Shown in pieces: positions 16,707 to 25,948 of a stretch of 64,000 nucleotides of DNA (position 1 is the stretch's first letter; every line of letters begins with the position of its first letter). Origin of the DNA: Pseudoduganella plicata (GTDB lineage: Bacteria; Pseudomonadota; Gammaproteobacteria; Burkholderiales; Burkholderiaceae_D); NCBI RefSeq assembly GCF_004421005.1, contig NZ_CP038026.1:2852001-2916000 (forward strand), in the 5' to 3' direction. The notes below the pieces were generated by a model that searched no databases, was not told the DNA's origin, and was given only the letters and a program-made list of their open reading frames with translations. Both the position numbers and the translations under genes were made by a program.

Positions 16707-18827
16707 ATGTCCTCCCGTTTCGCAATCCGGTCGTTCCGTCGAACCGCCATCGCCATGGTGCTGCCACTGCTGCTGGTCGCGTGCGGCGGCGGCTCCGAGA
16801 ACGATCCCCCGGCAACGCCGACAGCGCCAACCGCGCCGGCCGTGACGCTGGACGCCACCGCAAGCGCCGGCCAGCTGTTGGCGGGCGGCGCCACGACACT
16901 GACCGCCGCCGTTTCCGACAACAGCGCCGTCTCATGGCAACTGGCGGCCGGCGCGCCGGGCAAGCTGTCGGCCACGACGGGCGCCAGCGTCACCTACACG
17001 GCGCCCGCCTCGGGCATCGCCGTGCCCACGGCCGTCAACGTCACGGCCACCGCGGCGGGCGTCGGCAAGACCGTGCAACTCGTCATCAACCCGGCGCCGG
17101 GCGGCGCGGGCCTGAGCCTGATCGCCGGCGCGCTGGGCAGCCACACGGTGGTCGACGGCAACGGAGCCACGGCCCGTTTCGATAGCATCAGTGGCATTGA
17201 GGCGGCCGCCAACGGCTCCTGGCTGGTGATCGACAACCGCGCGTTGGCGCTTCGGCACGTCAGCGCCGGGGGCAGCACAAGTACAGTGGTCAACCTGGCG
17301 GTCAGCACGGACGGCTTCGGCCAGTTCCTGGGTATTGCGCCGGCGACCGACGGCTCCATCCGGGCGGTACAGCGTTTGAGCACCGGCGCCGTGCTGCGCA
17401 GGCTCGCCCTGGACGGCACCATAACGACCATCGGCTCCCCGACACCAGAGCTGGAAGGCACGCGCAGACTGGCAAGCAGCGCCGGTAACGACCTGTTCGT
17501 ACTGGCCTCGTCGGCGGCATACAGCGGCATTTATCGGGTGAGCAGCACCGGCACCGTGACTTTGCTTGCGGGTGGCACTGGCGGTGGCACACTGTCCGAC
17601 GGCCAGGGCGCGGCGGCGCGCTTCAACAGCCCGACGGACATGGTCCGGCTGCCAAATGGGGACTTCTATGTCATCGACGGGCAATCCGTGCGGCACGTAA
17701 CGGCCGCCGGCCGCGTCACGACGCTGGCACTGACCGACGTTGACCTGCCCGCCGACGCAACGCTGCGCAGCATCACAGCACGCGCCGACGGCACGCTGGG
17801 CCTGCTTGTGCATACGAACTCCCGCTACACCGTCTACGGCATGACAACCGGTGGCGCGTTGACGCCGCTCAGTGGCGGTTTGCGCGTCTTGCCGGCCGAA
17901 TCGGGCGGCTTGCGAAAGACCGATTTCGTCACCCTGCGCGCAGGGCCGGGCAGTACATTGGTGGTAGCTAATGGCGGCGAACTGCACACGTTGCAAGCCG
18001 CGCTACTGGAACCGCTGGCAGGGTTGGAAGACGACAGCTTGCGCGACACGGACGGCCTCGGCACCGAGGCGCGCTTCGTCGACCCGAAGTTCGTCGCATC
18101 GGATCAGCGCGGCAAGATCTATGTGGCCGATCACCCGACCGGCTATGGCGACGTTCCCGGCAGCCCCACGGATCACGGCCTGTACCTGCGCCAGATCGAC
18201 GCGGCCGGCCAGGTCACGACGCTGCTGACGAAGGACGACTTCGGCCGTCCGCGTGGCCTGCTGGCCGACACCGCTGGCAACGTGTACGTGCTGGAACAGG
18301 CACGCTGGCTGGGCCGGCTGGACAGGTCCGGTGGCGCAGTGTACAAGATCGCGCCGGGCGGCACGATGACGCTGATCGCCGGCCAGACGGAGGCGAACGA
18401 TACCCGCCCCATCGACGGCAAGGGTACCCAGGCACGCTTTGCCCGGCCGACGTTTGCCGGCATCGCGGCGGACGGCACGCTGTACGTTTATGACGTCGAC
18501 AATACGATCCGCAAGGTCGCCCAGGACGGCACCGTCACCACGGTGGCCGCACTGCCGGCCGACGTGGGCGTTGCGCCGGACGGCAAACGATACGATTACG
18601 ATGGCGAGACAGTCGGACGCATCGAAGCGGACGGCAGCCGCACTGTCGTCGCGGGCCAGAAAGGCAAGGAGGGCACCCTGCTGGGCACCCTGCTGGGCGC
18701 GCTGCCAGGCGCGCTCGGCGCAACCGGTGGCCAGGCCTCGCTGCCAGGCCTGCTGACGCCGACCGGCCTGCACACGTTCGCCCTTATTTCCAACAGCGCC
18801 ATCGTGAAACTGGTCCTGCCCCACTAA
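16707..18827 (+). CDS. Lipoprotein with Ig-like domain and NHL-type propeller repeats
   Basis: The 706-residue protein starts with a lipoprotein signal (lipobox LLVAC, then GGGSEND). About 80 residues of an Ig-like domain follow (PAVTLDATASAGQLLAGGATTLTAAV), and then a long set of repeats with GxxGxxRF and VDxGxxRxxxxDGxVTT patterns such as DGQGAAARFNSPTDM and DGKGTQARFARPTF. These are NHL repeats that build a beta-propeller. A short low-complexity run of GTLLG and GALPG units lies near residue 655. The protein probably sits in the outer membrane, with the propeller binding a protein or glycan. No partner is evident; it lies between two housekeeping blocks and runs alone. Confidence 0.8.
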   Translation: MSSRFAIRSFRRTAIAMVLPLLLVACGGGSENDPPATPTAPTAPAVTLDATASAGQLLAGGATTLTAAVSDNSAVSWQLAAGAPGKLSATTGASVTYTAPASGIAVPTAVNVTATAAGVGKTVQLVINPAPGGAGLSLIAGALGSHTVVDGNGATARFDSISGIEAAANGSWLVIDNRALALRHVSAGGSTSTVVNLAVSTDGFGQFLGIAPATDGSIRAVQRLSTGAVLRRLALDGTITTIGSPTPELEGTRRLASSAGNDLFVLASSAAYSGIYRVSSTGTVTLLAGGTGGGTLSDGQGAAARFNSPTDMVRLPNGDFYVIDGQSVRHVTAAGRVTTLALTDVDLPADATLRSITARADGTLGLLVHTNSRYTVYGMTTGGALTPLSGGLRVLPAESGGLRKTDFVTLRAGPGSTLVVANGGELHTLQAALLEPLAGLEDDSLRDTDGLGTEARFVDPKFVASDQRGKIYVADHPTGYGDVPGSPTDHGLYLRQIDAAGQVTTLLTKDDFGRPRGLLADTAGNVYVLEQARWLGRLDRSGGAVYKIAPGGTMTLIAGQTEANDTRPIDGKGTQARFARPTFAGIAADGTLYVYDVDNTIRKVAQDGTVTTVAALPADVGVAPDGKRYDYDGETVGRIEADGSRTVVAGQKGKEGTLLGTLLGALPGALGATGGQASLPGLLTPTGLHTFALISNSAIVKLVLPH

Positions 18828-18896
18828 TGTAAAATGACGGGATTCCGGCACCGGCTACCCGATGCCGCCCTCCCTTCTATTAGTACAGTACCCGAC

Positions 18897-20264
18897 ATGC
18901 TAGACAATCTGACTCAACGCCTTGCCAAGGTCGTCAAGACCATGCGTGGCGAGGCACGCCTGACCGAGGCCAATACCGCCGAGATGCTGCGCGAAGTGCG
19001 CCTGGCACTGCTGGAGGCCGACGTGGCCCTGCCGGCCGTGCGCGAATTCATCGCCAAGGTCAAGGAAAAGGCGCTGGGCGAGGAAGTGATCTCCTCGCTG
19101 TCGCCGGGCCAGGCCCTGGTGGGCGTGGTGCAGCGCGAACTGGGCGCCCTGATGGGTGCCGACCTGGGGCCGGAAGCGGCCCAGCTGAGTTTTGCCCAGC
19201 AGCCGCCGGCGATCATCCTGATGGCCGGCCTGCAGGGTGTCGGTAAGACCACCACCGTCGGCAAGCTGGCCAAGTACCTGCGCGAAGAGAAGAAGAAAAA
19301 GGTGCTGACGGTGTCGGCCGACGTGTATCGTCCCGCCGCCATCGCCCAGCTGCAGTCCGTCACGGGCCAGGCCGGTGCCGACTTCTTCCCGTCGTCGTCC
19401 ACCGACAAGCCGGTCGACATCGCGCTGGCCGCGCTGGACTGGGCAAAGAAGCACTATCACGACGTGCTCATTATCGACACGGCCGGCCGCCTCGGCATCG
19501 ACGAGGAGATGATGAAGGAGATCGCGGCCGTCCATGGCGCCGTCAAGCCGATCGAGACGCTGTTCGTGGTCGATGCGATGCTGGGCCAGGATGCGATCAA
19601 CACGGCCAAGGCGTTCAACGACGCGCTGCCGCTGACGGGCATCGTGCTGACGAAGCTCGATGGCGATTCGCGCGGCGGCGCCGCGCTGTCCGTGCGCCAC
19701 ATCACGGGTAAGCCGATCAAGTTTGCCGGCGTGTCGGAAAAGCTCGATGGCCTGGAAGCGTTCGATCCGTCGCGCATGGCCAACCGTATCCTGGGCATGG
19801 GCGACATCCTGGCGCTGGTGGAAGAGGCCCGCAAGGGTGTGGATCAGAAGGCGGCCGCCGATCTGGCGGCCAAGGTCAAGTCGGGCGGCAAGTTCGACAT
19901 GAACGACTTCAAGGCGCAATTGGGCCAGATGAAAAAGATGGGCGGCATGGCCAGTCTTGTCGACAAGCTGCCGGCGCAGTTCCAGCAGGCCGCGGGCGGC
20001 GCCAACATGGACCAGGCGGACAAGCAGGTGCGCCGCATGGTCGGCATCATCGATTCGATGACGCCGGCCGAACGCGCCAAGCCTGAACTGATCAAGGCCA
20101 CGCGCAAGCGCCGCATCGCGGCCGGCGCCGGCGTGCAGGTGCAGGAAGTCAATCGCATGCTCAATCAGTTCGAGCAGATGCAGACGATGATGAAGAAGCT
20201 CTCCGGCGGCGGCATGATGAAGATGATGCGGTCGATGAAGGGCATGATGCCCGGCCTGCGGTAA
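18897..20264 (+). CDS. ffh: Signal recognition particle GTPase Ffh
   Basis: Ffh binds 4.5S RNA and the signal sequences of nascent membrane proteins and delivers ribosomes to FtsY. The 455-residue product has the N domain, a G domain with GLQGVGKTTTVGKL, DVYRPAAIAQL, DTAGRL and TKLDGDSRGG, and a Met-rich M domain ending in MMKMMRSMKGMMPGLR. I chose the ATG at 18897 (product begins MLDNLTQRL), the usual N-terminus; the frame opens earlier at 18834 without family support. No 4.5S RNA gene was seen nearby. Confidence 0.97.
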   Translation: MLDNLTQRLAKVVKTMRGEARLTEANTAEMLREVRLALLEADVALPAVREFIAKVKEKALGEEVISSLSPGQALVGVVQRELGALMGADLGPEAAQLSFAQQPPAIILMAGLQGVGKTTTVGKLAKYLREEKKKKVLTVSADVYRPAAIAQLQSVTGQAGADFFPSSSTDKPVDIALAALDWAKKHYHDVLIIDTAGRLGIDEEMMKEIAAVHGAVKPIETLFVVDAMLGQDAINTAKAFNDALPLTGIVLTKLDGDSRGGAALSVRHITGKPIKFAGVSEKLDGLEAFDPSRMANRILGMGDILALVEEARKGVDQKAAADLAAKVKSGGKFDMNDFKAQLGQMKKMGGMASLVDKLPAQFQQAAGGANMDQADKQVRRMVGIIDSMTPAERAKPELIKATRKRRIAAGAGVQVQEVNRMLNQFEQMQTMMKKLSGGGMMKMMRSMKGMMPGLR

Positions 20265-20280
20265 GCCACGCCAGCGCCTT

Positions 20281-20334
20281 TCGGGGACAGGCACCCGTTG
20301 CGGGCGACGGCTCGCGACAGGTGCCTGTCCCCGA
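20281..20334. repeat. Inverted repeat, GGGGACAGGCACC type
   Basis: Perfect 15-base arms TCGGGGACAGGCACC (20281-20295) and its complement (20320-20334) enclose 24 bases. It lies 16 bases after the ffh stop and may end that transcript, although no U-tract follows. The rest of the 334-base gap to the SWIB gene (20335-20598) is AT-richer near its end and should hold the SWIB promoter; I see no gene there. Confidence 0.88.
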
Positions 20335-20598
20335 CGTTTATCCGGCGCAGTGCGGGCGCAACCAATGGCCGTCGCCACCACGCCGACTTTGCCGCATCGC
20401 CTGATCTGACAGGCTTCCCAACCCGGAACCGCCCTCCGTAAACACGTTCCACGGCTTTTTGCGTTTGTTAGTGTTCTCTTACGTGTCGTTTCCCACAAAA
20501 AACGCGAAAAACGCTTGCATACTTGTACAATCCCCACCAATATTAGCCGTGCGATTGTATAGCGCAATTTTCCATGTGTTTGTTAAGGAGGCTCGAAT

Positions 20599-20982
20599 AT
20601 GGCAACAGCCAAGAAATCCCCGGCAGCACCAGCCAAGAAGGCCGCGACCAAAGCGGCTCCGGCAAAGAAGGCGGCCGCTCCAGCGAAAGCTGCAGCCAAG
20701 CCGGCAGCGAAAAAGGCAGCACCGGCAGCACGCAAACCCAATGCAGCATTCATGAAAGAGATGACTCCTTCGGCGGAATTGTCTTCGGTAGTAGGCGCCT
20801 CCCCGCTGCCGCGCACCGAAGTGACGAAGAAGGTCTGGGACTACATCAAGAAGCACGATCTGCAGGACGCGGCGAACCGTCGCATGATCAATGCGGACGA
20901 CAAGCTGAAAGCCGTCTTCGGCGGCAAGGCCCAGGTCTCGATGTTCGAGATGACGAAGCTGATCTCCGATCACCTGAAATAA
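20599..20982 (+). CDS. SWIB/MDM2 domain protein with histone H1-like tail
   Basis: The 127-residue protein has two parts. Residues 1-48 are a lysine/alanine/proline repeat (AAKKA, PAKKA units) like histone H1 tails and bacterial AlgP or HU-type tails, which should bind DNA without sequence preference. Residues 50-127 are a SWIB domain (PLPRTEVTKKVWDYIKKH, MINADDKLKAVFGG, FEMTKLISDHL). A strong AAGGAGG site precedes the ATG. Chlamydial and plant relatives link this domain to chromatin or topoisomerase function; a nucleoid role is inference. A terminator follows, so it is monocistronic. Confidence 0.9.
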   Translation: MATAKKSPAAPAKKAATKAAPAKKAAAPAKAAAKPAAKKAAPAARKPNAAFMKEMTPSAELSSVVGASPLPRTEVTKKVWDYIKKHDLQDAANRRMINADDKLKAVFGGKAQVSMFEMTKLISDHLK

Positions 20983-21012
20983 GCGGCGGCGGCATGCAGG
21001 CCGTCGACGACA

Positions 21013-21044
21013 GCCCCGGCGCCTTGCGACCGGGGCATTTTTTT
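21013..21044 (+). terminator. Rho-independent terminator after the SWIB gene
   Basis: A GCCCCGG / CCGGGGC stem with a 10-base loop is followed by ATTTTTTT, 30 bases after the SWIB stop. Confidence 0.9.
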
Positions 21045-21072
21045 GGGTCAGGCGTTTAGCGAGCGTCCGCGT

Positions 21073-21729
21073 TCACTTCCAGTTGTTCCACGCCTTCAGC
21101 ACCGCATTCGGATACTCCGGCCGCCCACGACTGCCGTTATACCGGCCCAGCGCCAGGTACAGATTCCCGCCTTCCATATCGAGGTACATGCGCAGGATCG
21201 CGCAGCCGTAGCGCAGGTTCGTCTGCATGTTGAAAAGCTTGCGCCGGTCGCTGTCGCCGATGACGTTGGTCCAGAACGGCATTACCTGCATGTAGCCGCG
21301 CGCACCGACCATCGACACCGCGTATTTGCGATAGGCCGATTCGACCTGGATCAATCCCAGCACGAGGCCCGGATCAAGCCCCGCGCGGCGCGCCTCGTAC
21401 CATGCCGTCTGGAGGAACTCGGTGCGATGCTGGGCGTCCGGCAGCTTGCGCCGCAGCCGCTCCGACATCGTGGCGACCCATTGATCGTAGCGTTGGCGAT
21501 CGGCCGGATTGGCGAACGCGGGTTTCGGGGGGCGCGCATCGAGGATGGCATTCGACAGCGCCAGCCGGACCGAGTCGGCCAGCGCTTCTTCCTTCTGGTT
21601 GCCGGCAAAGCCGAACGGCGCGCACAGCACGCCGGTGGCAAAGGCCAACGTATGCCACCAGCGCAAGGGGCGCGCCCACCACCGGCGCCGTTCACGCCCG
21701 GACGCGCTGTGGTGGTGCGCCGCACTCAC
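21073..21729 (-). CDS. Lytic transglycosylase (SLT domain)
   Basis: This 218-residue, probably exported enzyme should cleave the MurNAc-GlcNAc bond of peptidoglycan. The SLT core is clear: [20 protein letters not shown] with the catalytic Glu, then GYMQVMPFW and LGRYNGS. I put the start at the GTG at 21729, whose TGA overlap with the proS stop (GTGA) implies coupled translation. A hydrophobic stretch [20 protein letters not shown] near residue 20 serves as signal or anchor. No ATG lies in a useful position, so the start remains the least certain point. Confidence 0.85.
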   Translation of the reverse strand: MSAAHHHSASGRERRRWWARPLRWWHTLAFATGVLCAPFGFAGNQKEEALADSVRLALSNAILDARPPKPAFANPADRQRYDQWVATMSERLRRKLPDAQHRTEFLQTAWYEARRAGLDPGLVLGLIQVESAYRKYAVSMVGARGYMQVMPFWTNVIGDSDRRKLFNMQTNLRYGCAILRMYLDMEGGNLYLALGRYNGSRGRPEYPNAVLKAWNNWK

Positions 21730-23462
21730 TGCTGCACTTTGCCCTTGATGAAGGAGACGATATCGGCCAGCGGTACATTGGTCGCCTCGGTGTCGCGACG
21801 GCCCTGGTATTCCAGCTGGCCTTCCTTCAGGCCGCGGTCGCCGATCACGACACGGTGCGGCACCCCGATCAGTTCCCAGTCGGCGAACATGGCGCCCGGA
21901 CGCAGGCCGCGGTCGTCGACGATGACGTCGATGCCCGCTTCCTGCGCCGCCGCGTACAGCTTCTCCGTTTGCTCTTTCACCAGCTCGCTGCGATCCATTC
22001 CCATCGGGCACAGCACCAGCTCGAACGGCGCGATCGACGTCGGCCAGATGATGCCCTTGTCGTCGAAGTTCTGTTCGATGGCGGCGCCCAGGATGCGCGT
22101 CACGCCGATGCCGTAGCAGCCCATCTGCAGCGGTGCCGGCTTGCCGTTTTCATCCAGGTACGTGGCCTTCATCGATTCCGAGTACGCGGTGCCAAGCTGG
22201 AACACGTGCCCCACTTCGATGCCGCGCTCGATCGCCAGCACGCCCTTGCCGTCCGGCGAAGGATCGCCTTCGACGACGTTGCGCAGATCGGCCGTGATCG
22301 CCGGTTCGGCCATGTCGCGGCCCCAGTTGGCGCCCGTGTAGTGGAAGCCTTCTTCGTTCGCGCCCGTGACGAAGTCGGACATATTGGCCACCGTGCGGTC
22401 GGCAACGACGGTCACGGCGCCCTTGGTGCCGATCGGCCCCAGATAGCCCGGCTTGCAGCCGTAGACTTCCAGGATTTCTTCTTCCGTCGAGAAGCGGTAG
22501 GCGCCCGTCAGGCCAGGCACCTTGGCCGCCTTGATCTCGTTGAGCTCATGGTCGCCGCGCAGCAGCAGCATGAAGTACTGCTTCGCGACCTTGCCGTCGG
22601 CTTCCGTTTCCGCCGTCAGCGCGATCGTCTTGACGGTCTTCGACAGGTCGATGCCCAGCAGCTTCGCCACGTCCTCGCACTTCGATGCCTTCGGCGTCGA
22701 CGTCTTCGTCAGTTCAGCCGTCGGTGCCGCGCGCGTGCCGGTCGCCAGCGCTTCGGCCGCTTCCATGTTGGCCGCGTAGTCCGAGTCCGGGCAGTACACC
22801 AGCGCGTCCTCGCCGGTGCTGGCGATGACGTGGAATTCATGCGAGCCGGTGCCGCCGATGGCGCCGTTGTCGGCCGCCACCGCGCGGAATTTCAGGCCGA
22901 AGCGCGTGAAGATCTTCGTATAGGCGTCGAACATGATCTGGTAGGACGTCTGCATGCCTTCCAGGTCGCGGTCGAACGAGTACGCATCCTTCATCGTGAA
23001 CTCGCGGCCGCGCATCAGACCGAAACGGGGACGGCGCTCGTCGCGGAACTTGGTCTGGATGTGGTAAAAATTCAACGGCAGCTGGCGGTACGATTTGATC
23101 TCGCTGCGCACCACGTCGGTGATCACTTCCTCGGACGTCGGCTGGATGGCGAACTCGCGGCCATGACGGTCCTTGACGCGCATCAGCTCCGGCCCCATCT
23201 TGTCCCAGCGCCCGGTTTCCTGCCACAGCTCGGCCGGCTGTACCAGCGGCATCAGCAGCTCGATGGCACCGGCACGGTTCATCTCCTCGCGCACGATGGC
23301 TTCGACCTTGCGGATCACTTTCAGGCCCATCGGCATGTAGGTGTAGATCCCCGAGCCGAGACGCTTGATCATGCCTGCCCGCATCATCAGTTTGTGGCTG
23401 ACGATTTCAGCATCGGAAGGCGCTTCTTTGAGGGTGGAAATAAAAAACCGGGAAGCACGCAT
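21726..23462 (-). CDS. proS: Prolyl-tRNA synthetase, bacterial type with editing domain
   Basis: ProRS charges tRNA-Pro in the cytosol. The 578-residue product is of the bacterial ProS type. Motif regions [16 protein letters not shown] and [17 protein letters not shown] are present, as are an inserted editing (INS/YbaK-like) domain in about residues 230-390 and a C-terminal anticodon domain ([19 protein letters not shown]). It is divergent from rppH and overlaps the transglycosylase gene by four bases. Confidence 0.97.
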   Translation of the reverse strand: MRASRFFISTLKEAPSDAEIVSHKLMMRAGMIKRLGSGIYTYMPMGLKVIRKVEAIVREEMNRAGAIELLMPLVQPAELWQETGRWDKMGPELMRVKDRHGREFAIQPTSEEVITDVVRSEIKSYRQLPLNFYHIQTKFRDERRPRFGLMRGREFTMKDAYSFDRDLEGMQTSYQIMFDAYTKIFTRFGLKFRAVAADNGAIGGTGSHEFHVIASTGEDALVYCPDSDYAANMEAAEALATGTRAAPTAELTKTSTPKASKCEDVAKLLGIDLSKTVKTIALTAETEADGKVAKQYFMLLLRGDHELNEIKAAKVPGLTGAYRFSTEEEILEVYGCKPGYLGPIGTKGAVTVVADRTVANMSDFVTGANEEGFHYTGANWGRDMAEPAITADLRNVVEGDPSPDGKGVLAIERGIEVGHVFQLGTAYSESMKATYLDENGKPAPLQMGCYGIGVTRILGAAIEQNFDDKGIIWPTSIAPFELVLCPMGMDRSELVKEQTEKLYAAAQEAGIDVIVDDRGLRPGAMFADWELIGVPHRVVIGDRGLKEGQLEYQGRRDTEATNVPLADIVSFIKGKVQQ

Positions 23463-23798
23463 AACAGTGAATTCTTTTCAAAAAGAGAGGGTTATAATCA
23501 ACCTAATTTTAAAGGATTAGCTGGCTGATGCGTCCATACTTTGTACAAATGCGTTCAATTGCGGGCCTTGCCGGCCGCTTTCGTACCCCGAAAGCGCAGC
23601 CGGCGGGCAGATAATGGCAACGATCAACCGTAGCGGCCGGGCTCGTACCCGACCGTGCAGTCAGGCCGTACCGAAAGGTCCGGGGGCTGCGGCACGATCG
23701 CATGCAGGCACCGGCGCCGCGCAACGGTTTTTCGTGCGTCCCGGATGTCGGCAACAATGTAAGAGGATAGCAAGGCCGCAGAAAGTTTGAGGTGCAAT
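23463..23798. other. proS-rppH divergent intergenic region with hairpin
   Basis: These 336 bases carry the promoters for both genes. The proS side is AT-rich, with TATAAC near 23492 on the minus strand as a possible -10. At 23570-23604 a strong imperfect hairpin pairs GCCGGCCGCTTTCG with CGAAAGCGCAGCCGGC. Two small plus-strand frames, 23528-23614 (28 codons) and one beginning near 23611, overlap as TAATG. They are Arg-rich and not convincing as genes. Confidence 0.5.
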
Positions 23799-24413
23799 AT
23801 GCTCGATCGGGAAGGGTTCCGCCCCAACGTCGGCATCATCCTGCTCAACGCCCATAACGAGGTGTGGTGGGGCAAGCGGGTGCGCGAGCACTCATGGCAA
23901 TTTCCGCAGGGCGGCATCAAGTACGGCGAGACGCCCGAGCAGGCGATGTATCGGGAGCTGGAAGAGGAGATCGGATTACGACCGGAGCACGTCAAGATCG
24001 TCGGGCGCACGCGCGACTGGCTGCGTTACGAGGTGCCCGATCACTTCATCAAGCGTGAAATCCGCGGCCATTACCGTGGCCAGAAGCAGATCTGGTTCCT
24101 GCTGCGGATGTGTGCGCGCGACAGCGAGGTCAATCTGCGCCTGACGGATCATCCCGAATTCGACGCGTGGCGCTGGCACGAGTACTGGGTACCGCTCGAC
24201 GTGGTGATCGAATTCAAGCGCGAGGTCTACCAGCGCGCGCTGCAGGAGCTGTCGCGTTTCCTGTCATGGCCGCCGCACGGCGAACGGCGCCATTCGGCCC
24301 GTTATCTGCGTCAGCCGCATGGCCGCGGCCAGCAGGGGCAGACGTCGAAGGACGTGCCGGCCCAGGAGGTCGTCGGCTGCGACGGCACGGCGCTCGCCGG
24401 CGCCAAGCGCTGA
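23799..24413 (+). CDS. rppH: RNA pyrophosphohydrolase RppH
   Basis: RppH removes pyrophosphate from 5'-triphosphorylated RNA and thereby opens it to RNase E decay. The Nudix box runs from [11 protein letters not shown] through the REUXEEXGU core as RELEEEIGL. The protein is 204 residues with a C-terminal tail of about 50 residues, Pro/Arg/Gln-rich, beyond the core. The ATG at 23799 has GAGGT ahead; the frame opens at 23787 without a ribosome site. Its position divergent from proS is common in betaproteobacteria. Confidence 0.93.
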   Translation: MLDREGFRPNVGIILLNAHNEVWWGKRVREHSWQFPQGGIKYGETPEQAMYRELEEEIGLRPEHVKIVGRTRDWLRYEVPDHFIKREIRGHYRGQKQIWFLLRMCARDSEVNLRLTDHPEFDAWRWHEYWVPLDVVIEFKREVYQRALQELSRFLSWPPHGERRHSARYLRQPHGRGQQGQTSKDVPAQEVVGCDGTALAGAKR

Positions 24414-24435
24414 CGCAACCAGCCTGATGTCCCGA

Positions 24436-24466
24436 GGCGCCGGCCTGACGCTGTCAGGCCGGCGCC
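24436..24466 (+). terminator. Hairpin after rppH, likely terminator
   Basis: A perfect 14-base stem, GGCGCCGGCCTGAC and its complement, encloses a GCT loop 22 bases past the rppH stop. A short T-run (GTCTTTT) follows a few bases later, so termination is probable but not textbook. Confidence 0.65.
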
Positions 24467-24521
24467 GTACGTCTTTTCCCCGTTCGTTCTACAATATCGG
24501 CCCAGCCGACCGCATTCATCC

Positions 24522-24950
24522 ATGTTCACGCCCTCCTCCCACGACGTCCGCCGCTTCTTCTGCGAAGTGTTCCGCAAGAACGCGGCCAAGGAAATCCTCA
24601 CGCCGCTCGAAGCGATGGCGCTCGACTGGGTGCTGGAGCATCCCGAATATGCCGACGCGCTGGCCGACGTGGACAGCGCCTTGACGCGCGACTACTCCGT
24701 CGAAGGCGGCCAGGCCAATCCGTTCCTGCATCTGTCGATGCACCTGTCGATCTCGGAACAGGTGTCGATCGACTCGCCGCGCGGCATCCGCGCTGCCTAC
24801 GAGGCACTGGCGCGCAAGCTCGACTCGCCGCACGAGGCGCAGCACGAAATCATGGAATGCCTGGGGGAGATGATCTGGAAGTCGCAGCGCTCCGGCCTGC
24901 CGCCGGATGGCGAGGCGTACATCGACGCCATCAAACGCCGCGCCTCATGA
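24522..24950 (+). CDS. DUF1841 family protein
   Basis: This 142-residue soluble protein matches the DUF1841 pattern known in betaproteobacteria and gammaproteobacteria: NPFLHLSMHLSISEQVSIDSPRGI in the middle and a C-terminal HEIMECLGEMIW. The His-rich NPFLHLSMHL stretch could bind a metal, but the function is unknown. A TACAAT sequence at 24490-24495 may serve as a -10. It converges with a cytochrome c gene across an inverted repeat. Confidence 0.85.
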   Translation: MFTPSSHDVRRFFCEVFRKNAAKEILTPLEAMALDWVLEHPEYADALADVDSALTRDYSVEGGQANPFLHLSMHLSISEQVSIDSPRGIRAAYEALARKLDSPHEAQHEIMECLGEMIWKSQRSGLPPDGEAYIDAIKRRAS

Positions 24951-24951
24951 A

Positions 24952-25056
24952 AAAACCCGGGACAGACCCGGGTTTTGAGGCAACAATTTCCAACAACGGG
25001 GACAATCCCCGATCCAAGGCAATCATCCCTCAAAACAGGGGTCTGTCCCGGGTTTT
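24952..25056. repeat. Long inverted repeat with GGGACAGACCC core
   Basis: Arms of 29 bases (24952-24980 and 25028-25056) match with two differences and face each other across 47 bases. The spacer holds a smaller hairpin, GGGGA/TCCCC around 24998-25010. It lies between the convergent ends of the DUF1841 gene and the cytochrome c gene and can act as a terminator for both. Confidence 0.88.
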
Positions 25057-25397
25057 CAGCGGCGTACCGTCAGCGTGCCCGGCAGGCTGTGCAGGTAGGC
25101 GGCAATATCCTTGATATCCTGGTTCGACAGCGGCTTGACCTGTCCCGTCATGATGGCGTTGTTGCGGCCATTGGCGCCGTCGGCGCGCTTGTAGGCGACC
25201 AGCGCGTGCTCCAGGTAGTCGCGGTGCTGCCCCGCCAGTTTAGGGTAGCTGGGATCGATCGGCGTGTTGTAGTCCTTGCCGTGGCATGTGGCGCAGGCAT
25301 ATTTTTCCGCCAGCGCCTTGCCCGTATCGACATTGCCGCCCGCGCTGGCACCCAGCGTGACGGCCGACAGCAGCAGGGCAACGGTGAATTGTTTCAT
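25056..25397 (-). CDS. Class I c-type cytochrome, single haem
   Basis: This 113-residue protein has a signal peptide (MKQFTVALLLSAVTLGASA), the haem site CATCHG, and a later Met in IMTGQVKPLSNQDIKDIAAYLHSL that should be the axial ligand. It is a small periplasmic electron carrier of the c4/c5 type. AAGGAG precedes the ATG, only 9 bases after the upstream cytochrome gene, so the two form an operon. The oxidase it serves is not in the window. Confidence 0.9.
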   Translation of the reverse strand: MKQFTVALLLSAVTLGASAGGNVDTGKALAEKYACATCHGKDYNTPIDPSYPKLAGQHRDYLEHALVAYKRADGANGRNNAIMTGQVKPLSNQDIKDIAAYLHSLPGTLTVRR

Positions 25398-25406
25398 GGT
25401 CGCTCC

Positions 25407-25726
25407 TTATTTCTGCTGTGAGTAGAAGGCGGCGATGTCGGCGATGTCCTGGTCGGACAGGCTGACGGCGATGCCTTTCATGGACGGATGCTTGCGGTCG
25501 CCCTTCTGGTATGCCCGCAGCGCCGCCTCGATATACTTCGCATTCTGCCCGCCGATCTTCGGCACCTGGAACACCTCGGGAAGGTGGCTTTATAGCCGGG
25601 AATGCCGTGGCAGCCGATACACATTTCGATCTTGTTGCGGGCTGCCGAGGCGTTGCCGACAACGTCGGCCGCCATGGCGGCGTTCGCCGCTCCGGCAAGC
25701 ACGAGAAGTGCGAAGAGTTTTTTCAT
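25407..25726 (-). pseudogene. Class I c-type cytochrome with a one-base frameshift
   Basis: The frame starts at the ATG at 25726 with a signal peptide (MKKLFALLVLAGAANAAMA) and the haem site CIGCHG, reads to GYKATFP, and then goes out of frame near 25578-25582 in a GGG run (CCC on the coding strand). With one added base it continues as EVFQVPKIGGQNAKYIEAAL and ends SLSDQDIADIAAFYSQQK at TAA 25407-25409. The corrected protein is about 106 residues and is a paralogue of the next gene. It is either a recent pseudogene or an assembly error at a short homopolymer. Confidence 0.85.
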
Positions 25727-25948
25727 GGGTGGCTAGATGAATCAAAAAAGGTAATCGGAGGGGACTCCTGGTTTGACGCGTCTCCGGTCCCCCTTGCTGC
25801 GTACACCAATACTTGACTTTCATACTACCAATCATTGATTCTAACCCAGCTATTTCGGGTCGTCCACAAAGTTGCCGGACCGTCCGAAAGCCTGCCACAC
25901 ACGCTTCCCCTTATACTTGGCGTTTTCTGTCACCGGGAAGTCAAGCTT

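Noticed and set aside
23611-23790. Arg-rich plus-strand frame just upstream of rppH
   Set aside because: Composition is that of random GC-rich DNA and there is no ribosome site.
24952-25056. Possible CRISPR repeat unit
   Set aside because: Only two arms in opposite orientation and no regular spacers; it is an inverted repeat.
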